Source: JANWHQ01 sp963775275
GTDB taxonomy: Bacteria; Pseudomonadota; Alphaproteobacteria; Caulobacterales; Caulobacteraceae
NCBI GenBank assembly: GCA_963775275.1
Contig: CAVZII010000005.1
Span: forward strand, 620,001-684,000
DNA length: 64,000 nucleotides
Direction: 5' to 3'
Below are positions 23,689 through 33,977 of this stretch, piece by piece. Each line of letters begins with the position of its first letter. The first letter of the stretch is position 1. The translations under genes were made by a program, and so were the position numbers. The notes beneath the pieces are model-generated. The model searched no databases. It saw nothing but the letters and a program-made list of their open reading frames with translations, and was not told the origin of the DNA.

Positions 23689-23913
23689 TCAGTGCGCCCA
23701 ATCCAACCCGAGGCGCTCGGCCGCCGCGCCCAGCGCCTCGTCGAAGCCGGCCAGCGGCAGGGGCGCGCGGAGGGCAAGCTCAAGATAGATCGCGTCGTAG
23801 AGGCCGACGCCGTTGGCCAAGGCCAAGGCAAGCGCGTCCGACCAGACCCGATCAGCGCCGTCCAGATCGTTGACGATCTCCAGACGGGCAAGCGCGTCGC
23901 GGGCTGCGCGCAC
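23689..23913 (-). pseudogene. PIN-domain toxin remnant (C-terminal half)
   Basis: 74 codons matching the second half of a VapC-type PIN domain: VWSDALALALANGVGLYDAI with the conserved Asp of YDAIYLELAL, then LPLAGFDEALGAAAERLGL. The N-terminal half with the first catalytic Asp is missing; upstream lies the groEL terminator hairpin. No antitoxin is next to it. It is most likely a truncated toxin gene. Confidence 0.55.
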
Positions 23914-23920
23914 AAGACGA

Positions 23921-23948
23921 GAGGGCGGGACCTTGCGGCCCCGCCCTC
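23921..23948 (-). terminator. Likely terminator of groESL
   Basis: On the minus strand GAGGGCGGGGCCG and its partner CCCGCCCTC form a GC-rich hairpin with a CAAG loop, about 105 bp after the groEL stop, followed by TCGTCTTGT. The T-tract is imperfect, and the hairpin overlaps the region just upstream of the PIN remnant. Confidence 0.5.
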
Positions 23949-24054
23949 CTGCACACTGGAACTGGGCGCCCCTCGCCTCCCACGCCCTTGCGGGCGCGGG
24001 CCCCCTCCCTCTCCGAAGACCGGGAGATGGCTCGGCGCGGAGCGCGGACCTGTC

Positions 24055-25692
<1,638 letters not shown>

Positions 25693-25738
25693 ATTCCTGC
25701 TTCCTAGAATCTAACGAGGTTGATGGGAGCGAAGGGCG

Positions 25739-26053
25739 TCAGGCCGCCTTCTTGGCCTTGGCCGGCGCGTCGACGACGCCGAGGATGTCGGACTCCTTCA
25801 TGATGATCAGGTCTTCGCCGTCGATCTTCACTTCGGTGCCGCTCCACTTGCCGAACAGGATGCGGTCGCCGGCCTTGACGTCCATCGGGACGCGCTTGCC
25901 GTCCTCGTCGCGGGCGCCGGGGCCCACGGAGACGACTTCGCCTTCCTGAGGCTTTTCCTTGGCGGTGTCGGGGATGATGATGCCCCCCTTGGTCTTCTCT
26001 TCTTCTTCGACGCGCCGCACGAGGACGCGATCGCCGAGAGGACGAAAGCTCAT
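25739..26053 (-). CDS. groES: Co-chaperonin GroES
   Basis: A 104-residue lid protein of GroEL. The N-terminus FRPLGDRVLVRRVEEEEKTK, the mobile loop GGIIIPDTAKEKPQEG and the C-terminal KMKESDILGVV-like block (here IMKESDILGVVDAPAKAKKA) are typical. It starts at ATG 26053 with AGGAGAG upstream. The C-terminal Ala/Lys tail is slightly longer than in E. coli. It is first in the groESL operon, below the CIRCE element and a promoter-like pair. Confidence 0.97.
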   Translation of the reverse strand: MSFRPLGDRVLVRRVEEEEKTKGGIIIPDTAKEKPQEGEVVSVGPGARDEDGKRVPMDVKAGDRILFGKWSGTEVKIDGEDLIIMKESDILGVVDAPAKAKKAA

Positions 26054-26110
26054 TTTTGCTCTCCTAGAGACGTGGGTTTCGCGGGTTTCACGCCCCCGGA
26101 AAGACGGCTG

Positions 26111-26137
26111 TTAGCAGCCGCGCTCCCCGAGTGCTAA
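26111..26137 (-). promoter_or_regulatory. CIRCE element (HrcA operator) of groESL
   Basis: TTAGCAGCC, nine bases, GAGTGCTAA. The right half is the exact CIRCE half-site. The left half differs from the consensus TTAGCACTC at two bases. It lies 58 bp upstream of groES, the position expected for HrcA repression. Confidence 0.85.
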
Positions 26138-26145
26138 CGAGGCGG

Positions 26146-26174
26146 CAGTTAGGCGCCGGCCGGGGCAGAGTCAA
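26146..26174 (-). promoter_or_regulatory. Putative vegetative promoter of groESL
   Basis: On the minus strand TTGACT (26174-26169), 17 bases, TAACTG (26151-26146), just upstream of CIRCE. The -35 is good and the -10 is poor. A heat-shock sigma promoter in the same stretch (CTTGACT) is also possible. Confidence 0.45.
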
Positions 26175-26261
26175 GCGCAGCCTCACGGTTTTGTGATCAC
26201 GTGAGCTGGACGGCGCGGGCCTCGCCGGGGTTGGCTGCGCCTGCTGCAGGGGAGCCCCGCC

Positions 26262-26645
26262 ATGCTGGACCACATCGGCCTGACCGTCACCGACTTCGAC
26301 CGCTCCAAGGTCTTCTACGATGCGGCGCTCAGGCCGCTGGGGATGACGGTGATCATGCAGGTGAGCGCCGAGCAGACCGGCGGCTCGCCCTACGTCGGCT
26401 ACGGCAGGGACCGGCCGGTGTTCTGGATCGGCGCCATGGGCCCCGCATCCGGGCCGATGCACGTGGCCTTCACGGCGCAAAGCCGGGCCGAGGTGGACGC
26501 CTTCCACAAGGCGGCGACGGCCGCGGGCGGCCGGGACAACGGCGCGCCGGGCCTGAGGCCCCACTACCACCCGAACTACTACGGCGCCTTCGTGCTGGAC
26601 CCCGACGGGATCAACGTCGAGGCGGTCTGTCACGCGCCGGCCTGA
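26262..26645 (+). CDS. VOC family (glyoxalase-fold) protein
   Basis: A 127-residue single VOC domain opening MLDHIGLTVTDFDRSKVFYD (metal-ligand His4) and ending VLDPDGINVEAVCH, with the ligand Glu in NVEAV. A middle His is in HVAFTAQ. Such proteins include glyoxalases, dioxygenases and antibiotic-binding proteins; the substrate cannot be called. GGGGAG precedes the ATG. It stands alone between groESL and an exported protein. Confidence 0.85.
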   Translation: MLDHIGLTVTDFDRSKVFYDAALRPLGMTVIMQVSAEQTGGSPYVGYGRDRPVFWIGAMGPASGPMHVAFTAQSRAEVDAFHKAATAAGGRDNGAPGLRPHYHPNYYGAFVLDPDGINVEAVCHAPA

Positions 26646-26798
26646 AGCCAGGCTCAAGGTTGGCGTGAGCGCCGCCGCATGTAATCTAGCGTGTGCTTAA
26701 CAGTAGTTCGCGATGAATTGAACTTAACTGACTCTGTTATACGCTCGTAAGCTTCTTCCTTGTGGTATGGCTGCTCAGTTCCGTCTGGGGGAGCAGTC

Positions 26799-28409
26799 AT
26801 GAAATTCAGGCTCAAGACGAGCGTGGCCGCGTGCGCCTTGCTTGCGGCCTCGGCGATCGCCGCCGCGTGCGCCGCCGCGCCCGCCGTCCACGACTTCAAC
26901 ACAGAGAACGGGGTGCACGCCGTCCCGAGCGGCCAGGTGGCCGAGCAGGCGCTCGCGCCCCCGCCGGGGGCGAAGGCGGCGCCGGGCGCCAGGGCGGCCG
27001 CCGCCCTCGTCTCAGCTGCGCCGGCGCCGCGTCCGCCGTCCGCCCCCGTGAGCCCGGCCGCATCGCCCGCGCCCCGCGCGCGGTTGGTGCTGGAGCTCGC
27101 CGACGCGCCGGCTCCAGCCGCCTCACCCGCCACCCTGCCCGCAAGGGCGCCCGTCGAGGCCGAGCAGGCCGCCGAGGTCCAGCCGGCGCAGACCGCTGCG
27201 GCCCAGGCCGCGCTTCCCGCGCCGGTCGAGCAGGCCCAGGCCGCACAGGCTCGATCCGCGGCGCCCGCGCCCGACGCGGCGCCGGTCCCCAGACCCGCCC
27301 TGGCCAGCAACGACGTCGACCACGTCCTGGCGCATGTGGAAGGCCCGGAGGAGGCCGCCGCCTACGGCCGCGCCATGCCTGAGCAGGCCAAGCTTGACGA
27401 GTTGGTCATGGGCGCGGCGACGCCTGCTGCGCGCCGGACGGCGACCGCCACGGCCGCCGCGCCGCCGGGCGGCGTCCAGCTGGCGAGCGACGACCGTTCC
27501 GCCGGGGACGGGCGCCTCGGCCAGCATGTCGCCTTCCCCAAGGGCTCGGCCGAGGCCGCCGTCGCCTTCGACCACTACATGCGCGCGGCCTCGCGTATCG
27601 ACGCCGGCTTCAAGAGCGGCGGCGCGGTGTCGGCCGCGCTGGAAGCCGGCGACGGCTATGACACGGCCCAGCTGGAAGAAGGCGCGATCGCCTACGGCGC
27701 CCTGGCGGCCCTGCAGGCGCCGGACTTCGTCTATGCGGTGATGGACGCCGCGCAGAACGCGGATGCGCGCCGGGCCCTGACCGACCAGCTGCTGGCCAAT
27801 CCGGCGCTGGCGGCGCGGCTGCCCGGCGCGGCGGAGGCGGCGGAGCTCGCAGGCGGCGCGATCCTGGGCGAGGCGGCGCCGGTGGTCGCCCAGGGCAAGG
27901 CCATCAAGCAGGCGTCCTATGACGTTCAGCACGAGAGATGGTCGATCGCTCCGGCGGCCGACCAGCCCGCCCGGCTCGCGCGCGCCAAAGCCGCCTCGGC
28001 GACGCCGGCGGCGATCCAGGCGGAGGATCTGAAGCGGCTGATCAGCGAGGTCGCGGGCGCGCCGGCGGCGAGCCGGCGCGGCGCCGGGCCGGCGTTCACC
28101 CCGCTGGTGACGCGCTCGATCGCCCTGGCGGCGGTGGCGATCCTCGGCGAGACGGAGAGCCAGGACCCCCTGAGACTGGGCGCCCTGCTGCGCGAGGACA
28201 TCAGCGCGTCCTGCCTGAAGCTGGCCAAGCTGAACCTCTACCAGTGCCTGTCGGCGGCGGGTCCCGAGTACGAAGACGTCTATTGCCTGGGCCAGCACGC
28301 GGTGCTGGACACGGGCCAGTGCGTGGCCGAGGCCGCCGAGCCCCTGAGCCCGCTGCTGCAGGCCGCCCTGCCGCCGGGGCAGGCGCGTCTCGCGCGCGGC
28401 GGCGAGTGA
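26799..28409 (+). CDS. Large exported Ala/Pro-rich protein of unknown function
   Basis: 536 residues. The signal sequence is MKFRLKTSVAACALLAASAI, with an AAAC lipobox-like stretch following, then a Pro/Ala-rich low-complexity region to about residue 165. A helical central domain begins around KLDELVMGAA. Near the C-terminus is a compact block with four spaced Cys (SCLKLAKLNLYQCLSAAG, EDVYCLGQHAVLDTGQCV), which could form two disulphides. The segment GSAEAAVAFDHYMRAASRID recalls a helical secreted domain. I do not recognise the family; Caulobacterales carry related exported proteins of unknown role. The ribosome site GGGGGAG sits before the ATG. Confidence 0.75.
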   Translation: MKFRLKTSVAACALLAASAIAAACAAAPAVHDFNTENGVHAVPSGQVAEQALAPPPGAKAAPGARAAAALVSAAPAPRPPSAPVSPAASPAPRARLVLELADAPAPAASPATLPARAPVEAEQAAEVQPAQTAAAQAALPAPVEQAQAAQARSAAPAPDAAPVPRPALASNDVDHVLAHVEGPEEAAAYGRAMPEQAKLDELVMGAATPAARRTATATAAAPPGGVQLASDDRSAGDGRLGQHVAFPKGSAEAAVAFDHYMRAASRIDAGFKSGGAVSAALEAGDGYDTAQLEEGAIAYGALAALQAPDFVYAVMDAAQNADARRALTDQLLANPALAARLPGAAEAAELAGGAILGEAAPVVAQGKAIKQASYDVQHERWSIAPAADQPARLARAKAASATPAAIQAEDLKRLISEVAGAPAASRRGAGPAFTPLVTRSIALAAVAILGETESQDPLRLGALLREDISASCLKLAKLNLYQCLSAAGPEYEDVYCLGQHAVLDTGQCVAEAAEPLSPLLQAALPPGQARLARGGE

Positions 28410-28478
28410 TCGGCGTCGCGGAGCCCGCCCTCGCCCTTTGGACGGGCCTGGATTAGCCTCGCCCGGGGGGAGCCGGCG

Positions 28479-28898
28479 ATGACGGAGAACAAGACCAGGC
28501 CGACGGCGGCGTCGGTGGAGGCCTATCTGGCCGCGCTCCAGCCGGCGGAACGGCGGGCGGACGCCGAAGCCCTGTGCGCCTTGATGGGGCGGATCTCCGG
28601 CTGGCCGCCGGTGATGTGGGGGCCGAGCATGATCGGCTTCGGCCAGTACCGCTACCGCACCGACGCCGGGCGCGAGGGCGACCTCTTCCGCGTCGGGTTC
28701 GCGCCGCGCCGGCCCGCGCACGTGCTCTACATCCACGGCGGGTTCGACCGCTTCGAGGCGCTGAAGGCGAAGATCGGCAAGTTCACCGCCGGCAAGGCGT
28801 GCATCTATGTGAAGCGGCTGTCGGACCTGGACCCGCCCGCGCTGGAGGCGCTGGTCGCGGCCTCGCTGGCGCACATGCGCGAGGCCTATCCGGACTGA
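28479..28898 (+). CDS. DUF1801 domain protein
   Basis: A 139-residue YdhG-type DUF1801 protein. The landmarks are RRADAEALCALMGRISGWPP, MWGPSMIGFGQYRYRT and the LFRVGFAPRRPAHVLYIHGG strand. It is an SH3-like cytosolic domain with no proven activity, found widely in soil bacteria. ATG 28479 follows GGGGAG. It is convergent with the SDR gene downstream, with 13 bp between the stops. Confidence 0.85.
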   Translation: MTENKTRPTAASVEAYLAALQPAERRADAEALCALMGRISGWPPVMWGPSMIGFGQYRYRTDAGREGDLFRVGFAPRRPAHVLYIHGGFDRFEALKAKIGKFTAGKACIYVKRLSDLDPPALEALVAASLAHMREAYPD

Positions 28899-28911
28899 AC
28901 GACGGCCGGGG

Positions 28912-29952
28912 TCAGGCCGGCCCGAGGCCCGGCCCAAGCCGATCGAGGCCGAGCCTGGCCGCAAGGCGGCGGGCCCGATCAGCGTTGGCGGGCTCGCGGT
29001 GGATCTGGAGATAGCGGGCGAAGACCAGGAAGCGTTCGTCCGGCTCGAGCTCGCCCGGCCTGGCGGCCAGCTCGTCGGTGACCTTGTCGAACATCCGATA
29101 GAAGGCCGGGGTGCGGCCGTCGACGTCGGTGAAGCCGTACCCGGCGGCCAGATCGGTCGCGAACAGGACGCGGCCGGCCTCGAGCGCGACGTGCGGATCG
29201 GCGGCCAGCGCCGCCACGGCGCGGCCCACGAACAGGGGCGTCTCGGACTCGGCGAAGAAGGGGTCCTTGGCGACGGCGTCGCGCCAGTTCTCCTCGGCGA
29301 CCCCGAAGTGGCCGAGCACCGCCTCCGAGCGCAGGAAGCCCGGGGAAAGGGTCAGGGCGGTGACGCCGGTCCCCTGGAGGTCCCACGCCATGGCGTAGCC
29401 CAGCCGGTTCACCGTGCTCTTGACCAGGTCGTAGAGCAGGTTGCCGCGGTAGCCGTCGTGATGGCCATCGGTGATCTCGACGATCAGCCCGCGGCCGCCG
29501 CGGATCATCAGGGGCGCAGCGCAGCGCGCGGTGATCAGATGGCTGAAGACGGCCTGGTCGACCAGGCTGCGGACAGCCGTCATGTCCAGGTCCCAGAACT
29601 TGGCGCTCCAATCGATCAGGGAATCGCCGCCCCAGATGTCGTTGACCAGGAGGTCGAGCCGCCCCTGCTCGGCGTCGATGCGCGCGACCAGGGCCTGGAC
29701 CTCGGCCTCGACCGTGTGGTCGACCCGCACGGCGATCCCCGTCCCGCCGGCCGCGGCGACGCGCTCGGCGGTCTCCTCGATGGTCTCGGGCCTGCCCAGG
29801 GGCGACGGACCGGACGCCCGGCTGGAGCGGCCGGTGCAGTAGACCGTCGCCCCCGCCTCTCCGAGCGCCACGGCGATGCCGCGCCCCGCGCCGCGCGTGG
29901 CGCCCGCGACCAGGGCGACCTGGCCTTCCAGCGGCCTGGATTCCTTCGGCAT
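28912..29952 (-). CDS. Short-chain dehydrogenase/reductase
   Basis: A 346-residue SDR. The dinucleotide loop is AGATRGAGRGIAVALGEAGA, the DLLVNDIWGG replaces the classical NNAG, and the active-site Tyr is in GNLLYDLVKSTVNRL (YxxxK-like). An extended C-terminal part past residue 250 is unusual for a classical SDR. It is divergent from the TetR gene and shares the palindrome at 30002-30027, so TetR probably represses it. The substrate is unknown; a xenobiotic or lipid-derived carbonyl is a guess. Confidence 0.85.
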   Translation of the reverse strand: MPKESRPLEGQVALVAGATRGAGRGIAVALGEAGATVYCTGRSSRASGPSPLGRPETIEETAERVAAAGGTGIAVRVDHTVEAEVQALVARIDAEQGRLDLLVNDIWGGDSLIDWSAKFWDLDMTAVRSLVDQAVFSHLITARCAAPLMIRGGRGLIVEITDGHHDGYRGNLLYDLVKSTVNRLGYAMAWDLQGTGVTALTLSPGFLRSEAVLGHFGVAEENWRDAVAKDPFFAESETPLFVGRAVAALAADPHVALEAGRVLFATDLAAGYGFTDVDGRTPAFYRMFDKVTDELAARPGELEPDERFLVFARYLQIHREPANADRARRLAARLGLDRLGPGLGPA

Positions 29953-30001
29953 GGCAAATCCCCCGCAGCCTTGGCGGCCCGGCCAAATCGGCCTAGCCTG
30001 A

Positions 30002-30027
30002 TTTATAAATGCACGTTCATTTATAAA
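30002..30027. promoter_or_regulatory. TetR-type operator between SDR and tetR
   Basis: TTTATAAATG (30002-30011), CACGTT, CATTTATAAA (30018-30027): a perfect 10-bp inverted repeat, AT-rich in a GC-rich genome, 10 bp before the tetR start and about 50 bp from the SDR start. It can control both genes. Confidence 0.82.
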
Positions 30028-30036
30028 AGAGTCAAG

Positions 30037-30606
30037 ATGGCCCGCACCAAGCGGATCAGCGACGAGACGGTGCTGGACGGCGCCTTGCAGGTGATGATGC
30101 GTGGCGGGCCGGAGACCTTCACCCTGGCGGCGGTCTCGGCGCAGACGGGCCTGTCGCCCGCCACCCTGATCCAGCGCTTCGGCGACAAGCGCACCCTGAT
30201 CGTTCGCGCGCTCAGCCGGGACAACGGCGAGTTCGCCCGGCTCTTGGCGGAGGCGCCGAGGGCGATCGGCCGGGAGGCCGTGCTCGACCTCTTCTGGCTG
30301 ATCACCCCTGAAGTCGAGGTCGACGCCAGGGCCCTGGCCGACCAGATGCTTTGGCTGAGGGAGGACTTTAGCGAGCCAGTGCTGAACGGGCTGTCGCGCC
30401 GGCGCTTCGAGCTGCTGCGGGAGGCGATCGCCGCACGCCTTCCTCCCTTGCCCATCGCCGCCGAGACCGCCGCGCGCCTTCTGGAGGCGCAGTGGCAGGG
30501 CGCCATCAACCAGTGGGGCTTCTTCCAGGAAGGACGTCTGGTCGACTACGTGGCGCGCCAGCTGAACGACTGGTTCGACCTGGCCGAGGCGGCGGCAGGG
30601 CCTTGA
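30037..30606 (+). CDS. TetR-family transcriptional regulator
   Basis: A 189-residue repressor. The N-terminal helix-turn-helix runs around FTLAAVSAQTGLSPATLIQR with FGDKRTLIVRAL. The C-terminal ligand domain is unassigned. The ATG has AAGA upstream and lies next to the palindrome at 30002-30027, which suggests autoregulation and control of the divergent SDR. The SDR substrate or a similar hydrophobic compound is a likely inducer. Confidence 0.88.
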   Translation: MARTKRISDETVLDGALQVMMRGGPETFTLAAVSAQTGLSPATLIQRFGDKRTLIVRALSRDNGEFARLLAEAPRAIGREAVLDLFWLITPEVEVDARALADQMLWLREDFSEPVLNGLSRRRFELLREAIAARLPPLPIAAETAARLLEAQWQGAINQWGFFQEGRLVDYVARQLNDWFDLAEAAAGP

Positions 30607-30641
30607 ACCGGCGGCGTGCGCGCGGCATTCAGGCGGCCCAG

Positions 30642-31607
30642 ATGGCCACCGCCGCGCAACAGGCCCTGATCGACCGGATCGCCGACGTCCTGGGCGGGGA
30701 TACGCGCATCGAGGCGGCGTGGCTGGCCGGCAGCTTCGCCCGCGGCGAAGCGGACGACTTCAGCGACGTGGACGTGCTGGTCCTGGTGGCGGACGGCGCC
30801 TACGAGGACGTGAAGGCGGACTATGCGCGGGACCTCGGCGACATCGCCGATACGGCGCTGATCAACCCGCTTTTCGGCGGGGCGGTCGTGAACGTGGTGA
30901 CCACCGACTGGGACCGGTTCGACCTGTCGCTGGTCACAGCCGAGCACCTTCACCGCTACGCCGGCGTCGCCCTGGAGCCGCTGTTCAACCGCACCGGACA
31001 CGCGCCGCCCGAGGCGCCCGAGCGGCCGGCCTACGCGCCTTCGTCCGAAGCGATCACCGCCATGGCCACCGAGTTCCTGAGGGTGCTGGGCCTCCTGGTC
31101 GTGGTCGCGGGGCGCGAGGACTGGGTGAACGCCTTTTTCGGCATCGGCCACATGCGGCGCGCGACCGTGGACCTGATGCTGGAGGAGAACCGGATCGCGC
31201 CGCAGGATCGGGGCGGCGCGTTGCACCTGAACAAGCTGCTCACCTCCGAGCAGCACGCCGAACTCGCGGCGCTTCCGCCGCTAGTGTGGTGGATCAGAAG
31301 TTCGCATGATGATGGCGGCGCCCTCGGCTGCGAACTTCTGATCCGTAAACCACACTAGAATCGTACATTTGCTAGCGTCCTTATCGATCCCGAAGTTCGC
31401 ATCTGCCTGGCAAATGCGCTGGCGAACTTCGGAATCGGGACACTAGAGGCCACCCGCGAGTCCGTGTTCGCCTCGAGCGTGGCGCTGGCGCGCGTCTTCC
31501 TGCCGAGGGCCCGGCGGCTGGCCGCCAAGATCGGCGCGGCCTGGCCCGAGGCGCTGGAGGACGCCACGCGGGCAAGCCTGAAGGCGCGGCTCGGGCTGGA
31601 GATCTGA
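30642..31607 (+). pseudogene. Nucleotidyltransferase gene split by a CTAG-hairpin element
   Basis: An adenylyl/nucleotidyltransferase-fold protein. The catalytic motif is AWLAGSFARGEADDFSDVDV (GS...DxD), with helical parts following (EFLRVLGLLVVVAGREDWVN). The frame hits a stop at 31356 inside the hairpin element (31281-31446). It resumes in the same phase at 31443 with LEATRESVFASSVALARVFL and ends at 31607. Removing 162 bp restores one 267-residue frame that reads naturally across the joint (ALPP-LEATRES). The product would otherwise be truncated with a short foreign tail. Relatives include aminoglycoside-type transferases; the substrate is unknown. Confidence 0.8.
31281..31446. mobile_element. 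CTAG-bounded double-hairpin element, copy 2 (inserted in a gene)
   Basis: CTAG at 31281-31284 and again at 31443-31446 flank 162 bp, consistent with duplication of a CTAG target. Inside, hairpin 1 has arms GGATCAGAAGTTCGCA and TGCGAACTTCTGATCC; it is followed by CTAG at 31355 and 31372, then hairpin 2 with arms CGAAGTTCGC and GCGAACTTCG. The outer ends read CTAGTG...CACTAG, as in the copy at 3092. It has no coding capacity, so it must have been moved in trans. IS630- and IS5-type elements prefer CTAG or YTAR targets; which one moved it is unknown. Confidence 0.8.
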
Positions 31608-31634
31608 CGGGCGGCGATCCCTTGGCGGCGCCGG

Positions 31635-32054
31635 TCAGTCCACCAGCAGACGGACCAGGTCCTGGCAGGGCGTCCCCTGCGCGCGCCGGACCAGCCTCGC
31701 GTCCGCCGTCACGACCTGGCTCCGCCGCTGCTCGGCCAGCGCCAGATAGACGCCGTCATAGACCGAGAAGCCATTGAGGCAGGCAAAGTCGAGCGCGCGT
31801 CCGCACAGGCCGCTGGCGGGGACCACTTCATCGAGCAGCTCCGGCAGCTCCCGCAGGGCGGCGGCGCCCAGCTCGGCCTCCATCTCGTTGCGACGCACCT
31901 TCTTGGCGGCCACGCTGGCGATCTCCACGAGGATGAGATCCGGAGCGATCAGGAACGCGTCTTGCTCGATCAGCGCCTTGACGACCTCCGAGCCCGGCTC
32001 CGCGAAGAACCACTTGGCGCCCGTAGAGGCGTCCACAACGAGCTCAGCGGGCAT
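31635..32054 (-). CDS. vapC: PIN-domain toxin, VapC family
   Basis: A 139-residue PIN ribonuclease. Acidic catalytic residues: Asp8 in LVVDASTGAKWF, Glu in LILVEIASVAAKK, Asp in FSVYDGVYLALAEQ, and Asp in VTADARLVRR. VapC toxins cut tRNA or rRNA in the cytoplasm. It overlaps the antitoxin gene by 11 bp and is the second gene of the pair. A PIN remnant at 23689 is a separate relic. Confidence 0.88.
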   Translation of the reverse strand: MPAELVVDASTGAKWFFAEPGSEVVKALIEQDAFLIAPDLILVEIASVAAKKVRRNEMEAELGAAALRELPELLDEVVPASGLCGRALDFACLNGFSVYDGVYLALAEQRRSQVVTADARLVRRAQGTPCQDLVRLLVD

Positions 32055-32589
32055 CCCGATCCTCGCGGATCAGGTCGACGCTGTCGCTGGTCAGGCGCGG
32101 ACTGCGCTCGGCGAACCACTCCAGGATCCGCAGCTTCCGTTCACGGGCCGCCTCGTTGAGAGCGAGCGCGGCGGCCTGGCCCAGGCTTGCCCCTTGCTCA
32201 TCGGCATAGGTCTGCAGCAGACGACGGGCGGCAGGCGTCAAGTCGTCCCGGTTCATCACGAAGACCGCCGGATCGGCCTCCCGCACGCTGGAGAAGCCGG
32301 GCGCGGCGTCCGGTGGGACCGGCGCGCCCGGGGACGACGAGCCGCCCCGCCCGCGCACGAAGGTCACGCGCTCGCCGCCAAGGTCGAGCGCAGACGTGGT
32401 CCAGCCCGCATCCAGCCACGCCGCCGACTGCACGTGCGTTCCCCTGGAATTCGCCCACCAAGCCTGGTGCCGCCTCGCCGAGGCGGGAAGCAGGAAGCCG
32501 AGTTTGCGCTCGATTTCCTGAAAGCTCATCGTGACTTGCGCCAAATCCTGCGCCTGCAGCGATCGCTTCAAAGGATCATAACGACTCAT
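32044..32589 (-). CDS. DUF7662 domain fused to VapB-like antitoxin
   Basis: A 181-residue two-part protein. Residues 1 to about 80 match the DUF7662 pattern: MSRYDPLKRSLQAQDL, IERKLGFLLPASARRHQAWW, SAAWLDAGWTTSALDL, VTFVRG. The C-terminal half (RDDLTPAARRLLQTYADEQG, LGQAAALALNEAARERKLRI) resembles a VapB-type partner that binds the PIN toxin. The gene overlaps vapC by 11 bp, so it is the antitoxin by position. DUF7662 is usually free-standing or fused to nucleic-acid proteins and may be the DNA-binding part here. Two AT-rich palindromes lie directly upstream. Confidence 0.75.
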   Translation of the reverse strand: MSRYDPLKRSLQAQDLAQVTMSFQEIERKLGFLLPASARRHQAWWANSRGTHVQSAAWLDAGWTTSALDLGGERVTFVRGRGGSSSPGAPVPPDAAPGFSSVREADPAVFVMNRDDLTPAARRLLQTYADEQGASLGQAAALALNEAARERKLRILEWFAERSPRLTSDSVDLIREDRDAR

Positions 32590-32601
32590 CCGCGCCTCCT
32601 G

Positions 32602-32623
32602 TACAATTGTATTGTATATACAA
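32602..32623 (-). promoter_or_regulatory. Probable autoregulatory operator of the VapBC-like pair
   Basis: TACAATTGTA (32602-32611) and TTGTATATACAA (32612-32623) are two adjacent perfect palindromes, 13 bp before the antitoxin start, the usual place for a TA autorepression site. Confidence 0.72.
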
Positions 32624-32710
32624 TTTGCAGCAGCTATATGTCAACGTGCTCGCGCGAAAAGGTGGTCGGCAGGCTGGGGGGGGGGCGCGGATTTTCTGAG
32701 CTCCGCGTCC

Positions 32711-33571
<861 letters not shown>

Positions 33572-33600
33572 GGGAGCCTCGGGAGGACTGGGTCGGCTCA

Positions 33601-33639
33601 ATATATGAGGACTTGCTAAATTAGTTTCAACTCATATAT
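33601..33639. promoter_or_regulatory. Likely BigR operator
   Basis: ATATATGAG (33601-33609) and CTCATATAT (33631-33639) are a perfect 9-bp inverted repeat, 21 bases apart, in an AT-rich stretch between blh and bigR. BigR-type ArsR repressors bind such sites and are released by persulfidation. Confidence 0.7.
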
Positions 33640-33646
33640 CTGCGCC

Positions 33647-33967
33647 ATGACGCCGCCGACCGACACCCTGGAACTGACGAGGCTGGAAACCAGCGCCGCC
33701 GAGGCGGCCAGGCTCCTGCGCGCCATGTCCAACGAGCGCCGGCTCCTGATCCTGTGCCAGCTCTCCGGCCGCGAGCGGTCTGTGGGCGAACTGCAGCCGC
33801 TGGTGGGCCTGTCCCAGTCGGCGCTGTCGCAGCACCTGGCGATCCTGCGCGAAGAGGGCATGGTCGCCACCCGCCGCGAGGGCCAGACCATCTGGTACCG
33901 CATCGCCGACCCGGCCGCGGTCAAGGTGATCGAGACCCTCGCCGACCTCTACTGTCCCATCCCCTGA
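33647..33967 (+). CDS. bigR: BigR/SqrR-type ArsR repressor, sulfide/persulfide sensor
   Basis: A 106-residue ArsR-family repressor. The winged helix is visible as VGELQPLVGLSQSALSQHLA and EGMVATRREGQTIWYRI. Two Cys, one in LLILCQLSG and one in the C-terminal LYCP, match the redox pair that forms a polysulfide bridge in BigR. They distinguish it from metal-sensing ArsR proteins. It is divergent from blh and first in the bigR-rhodanese-tauE run. It should repress until persulfides accumulate. Confidence 0.88.
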   Translation: MTPPTDTLELTRLETSAAEAARLLRAMSNERRLLILCQLSGRERSVGELQPLVGLSQSALSQHLAILREEGMVATRREGQTIWYRIADPAAVKVIETLADLYCPIP

Positions 33968-33977
33968 GGGCCGATCC

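Noticed and set aside
27123..28964. 613-codon minus-strand frame opposite the exported protein
   Set aside because: The plus-strand frame has a signal peptide and a ribosome site; the minus-strand one has neither.
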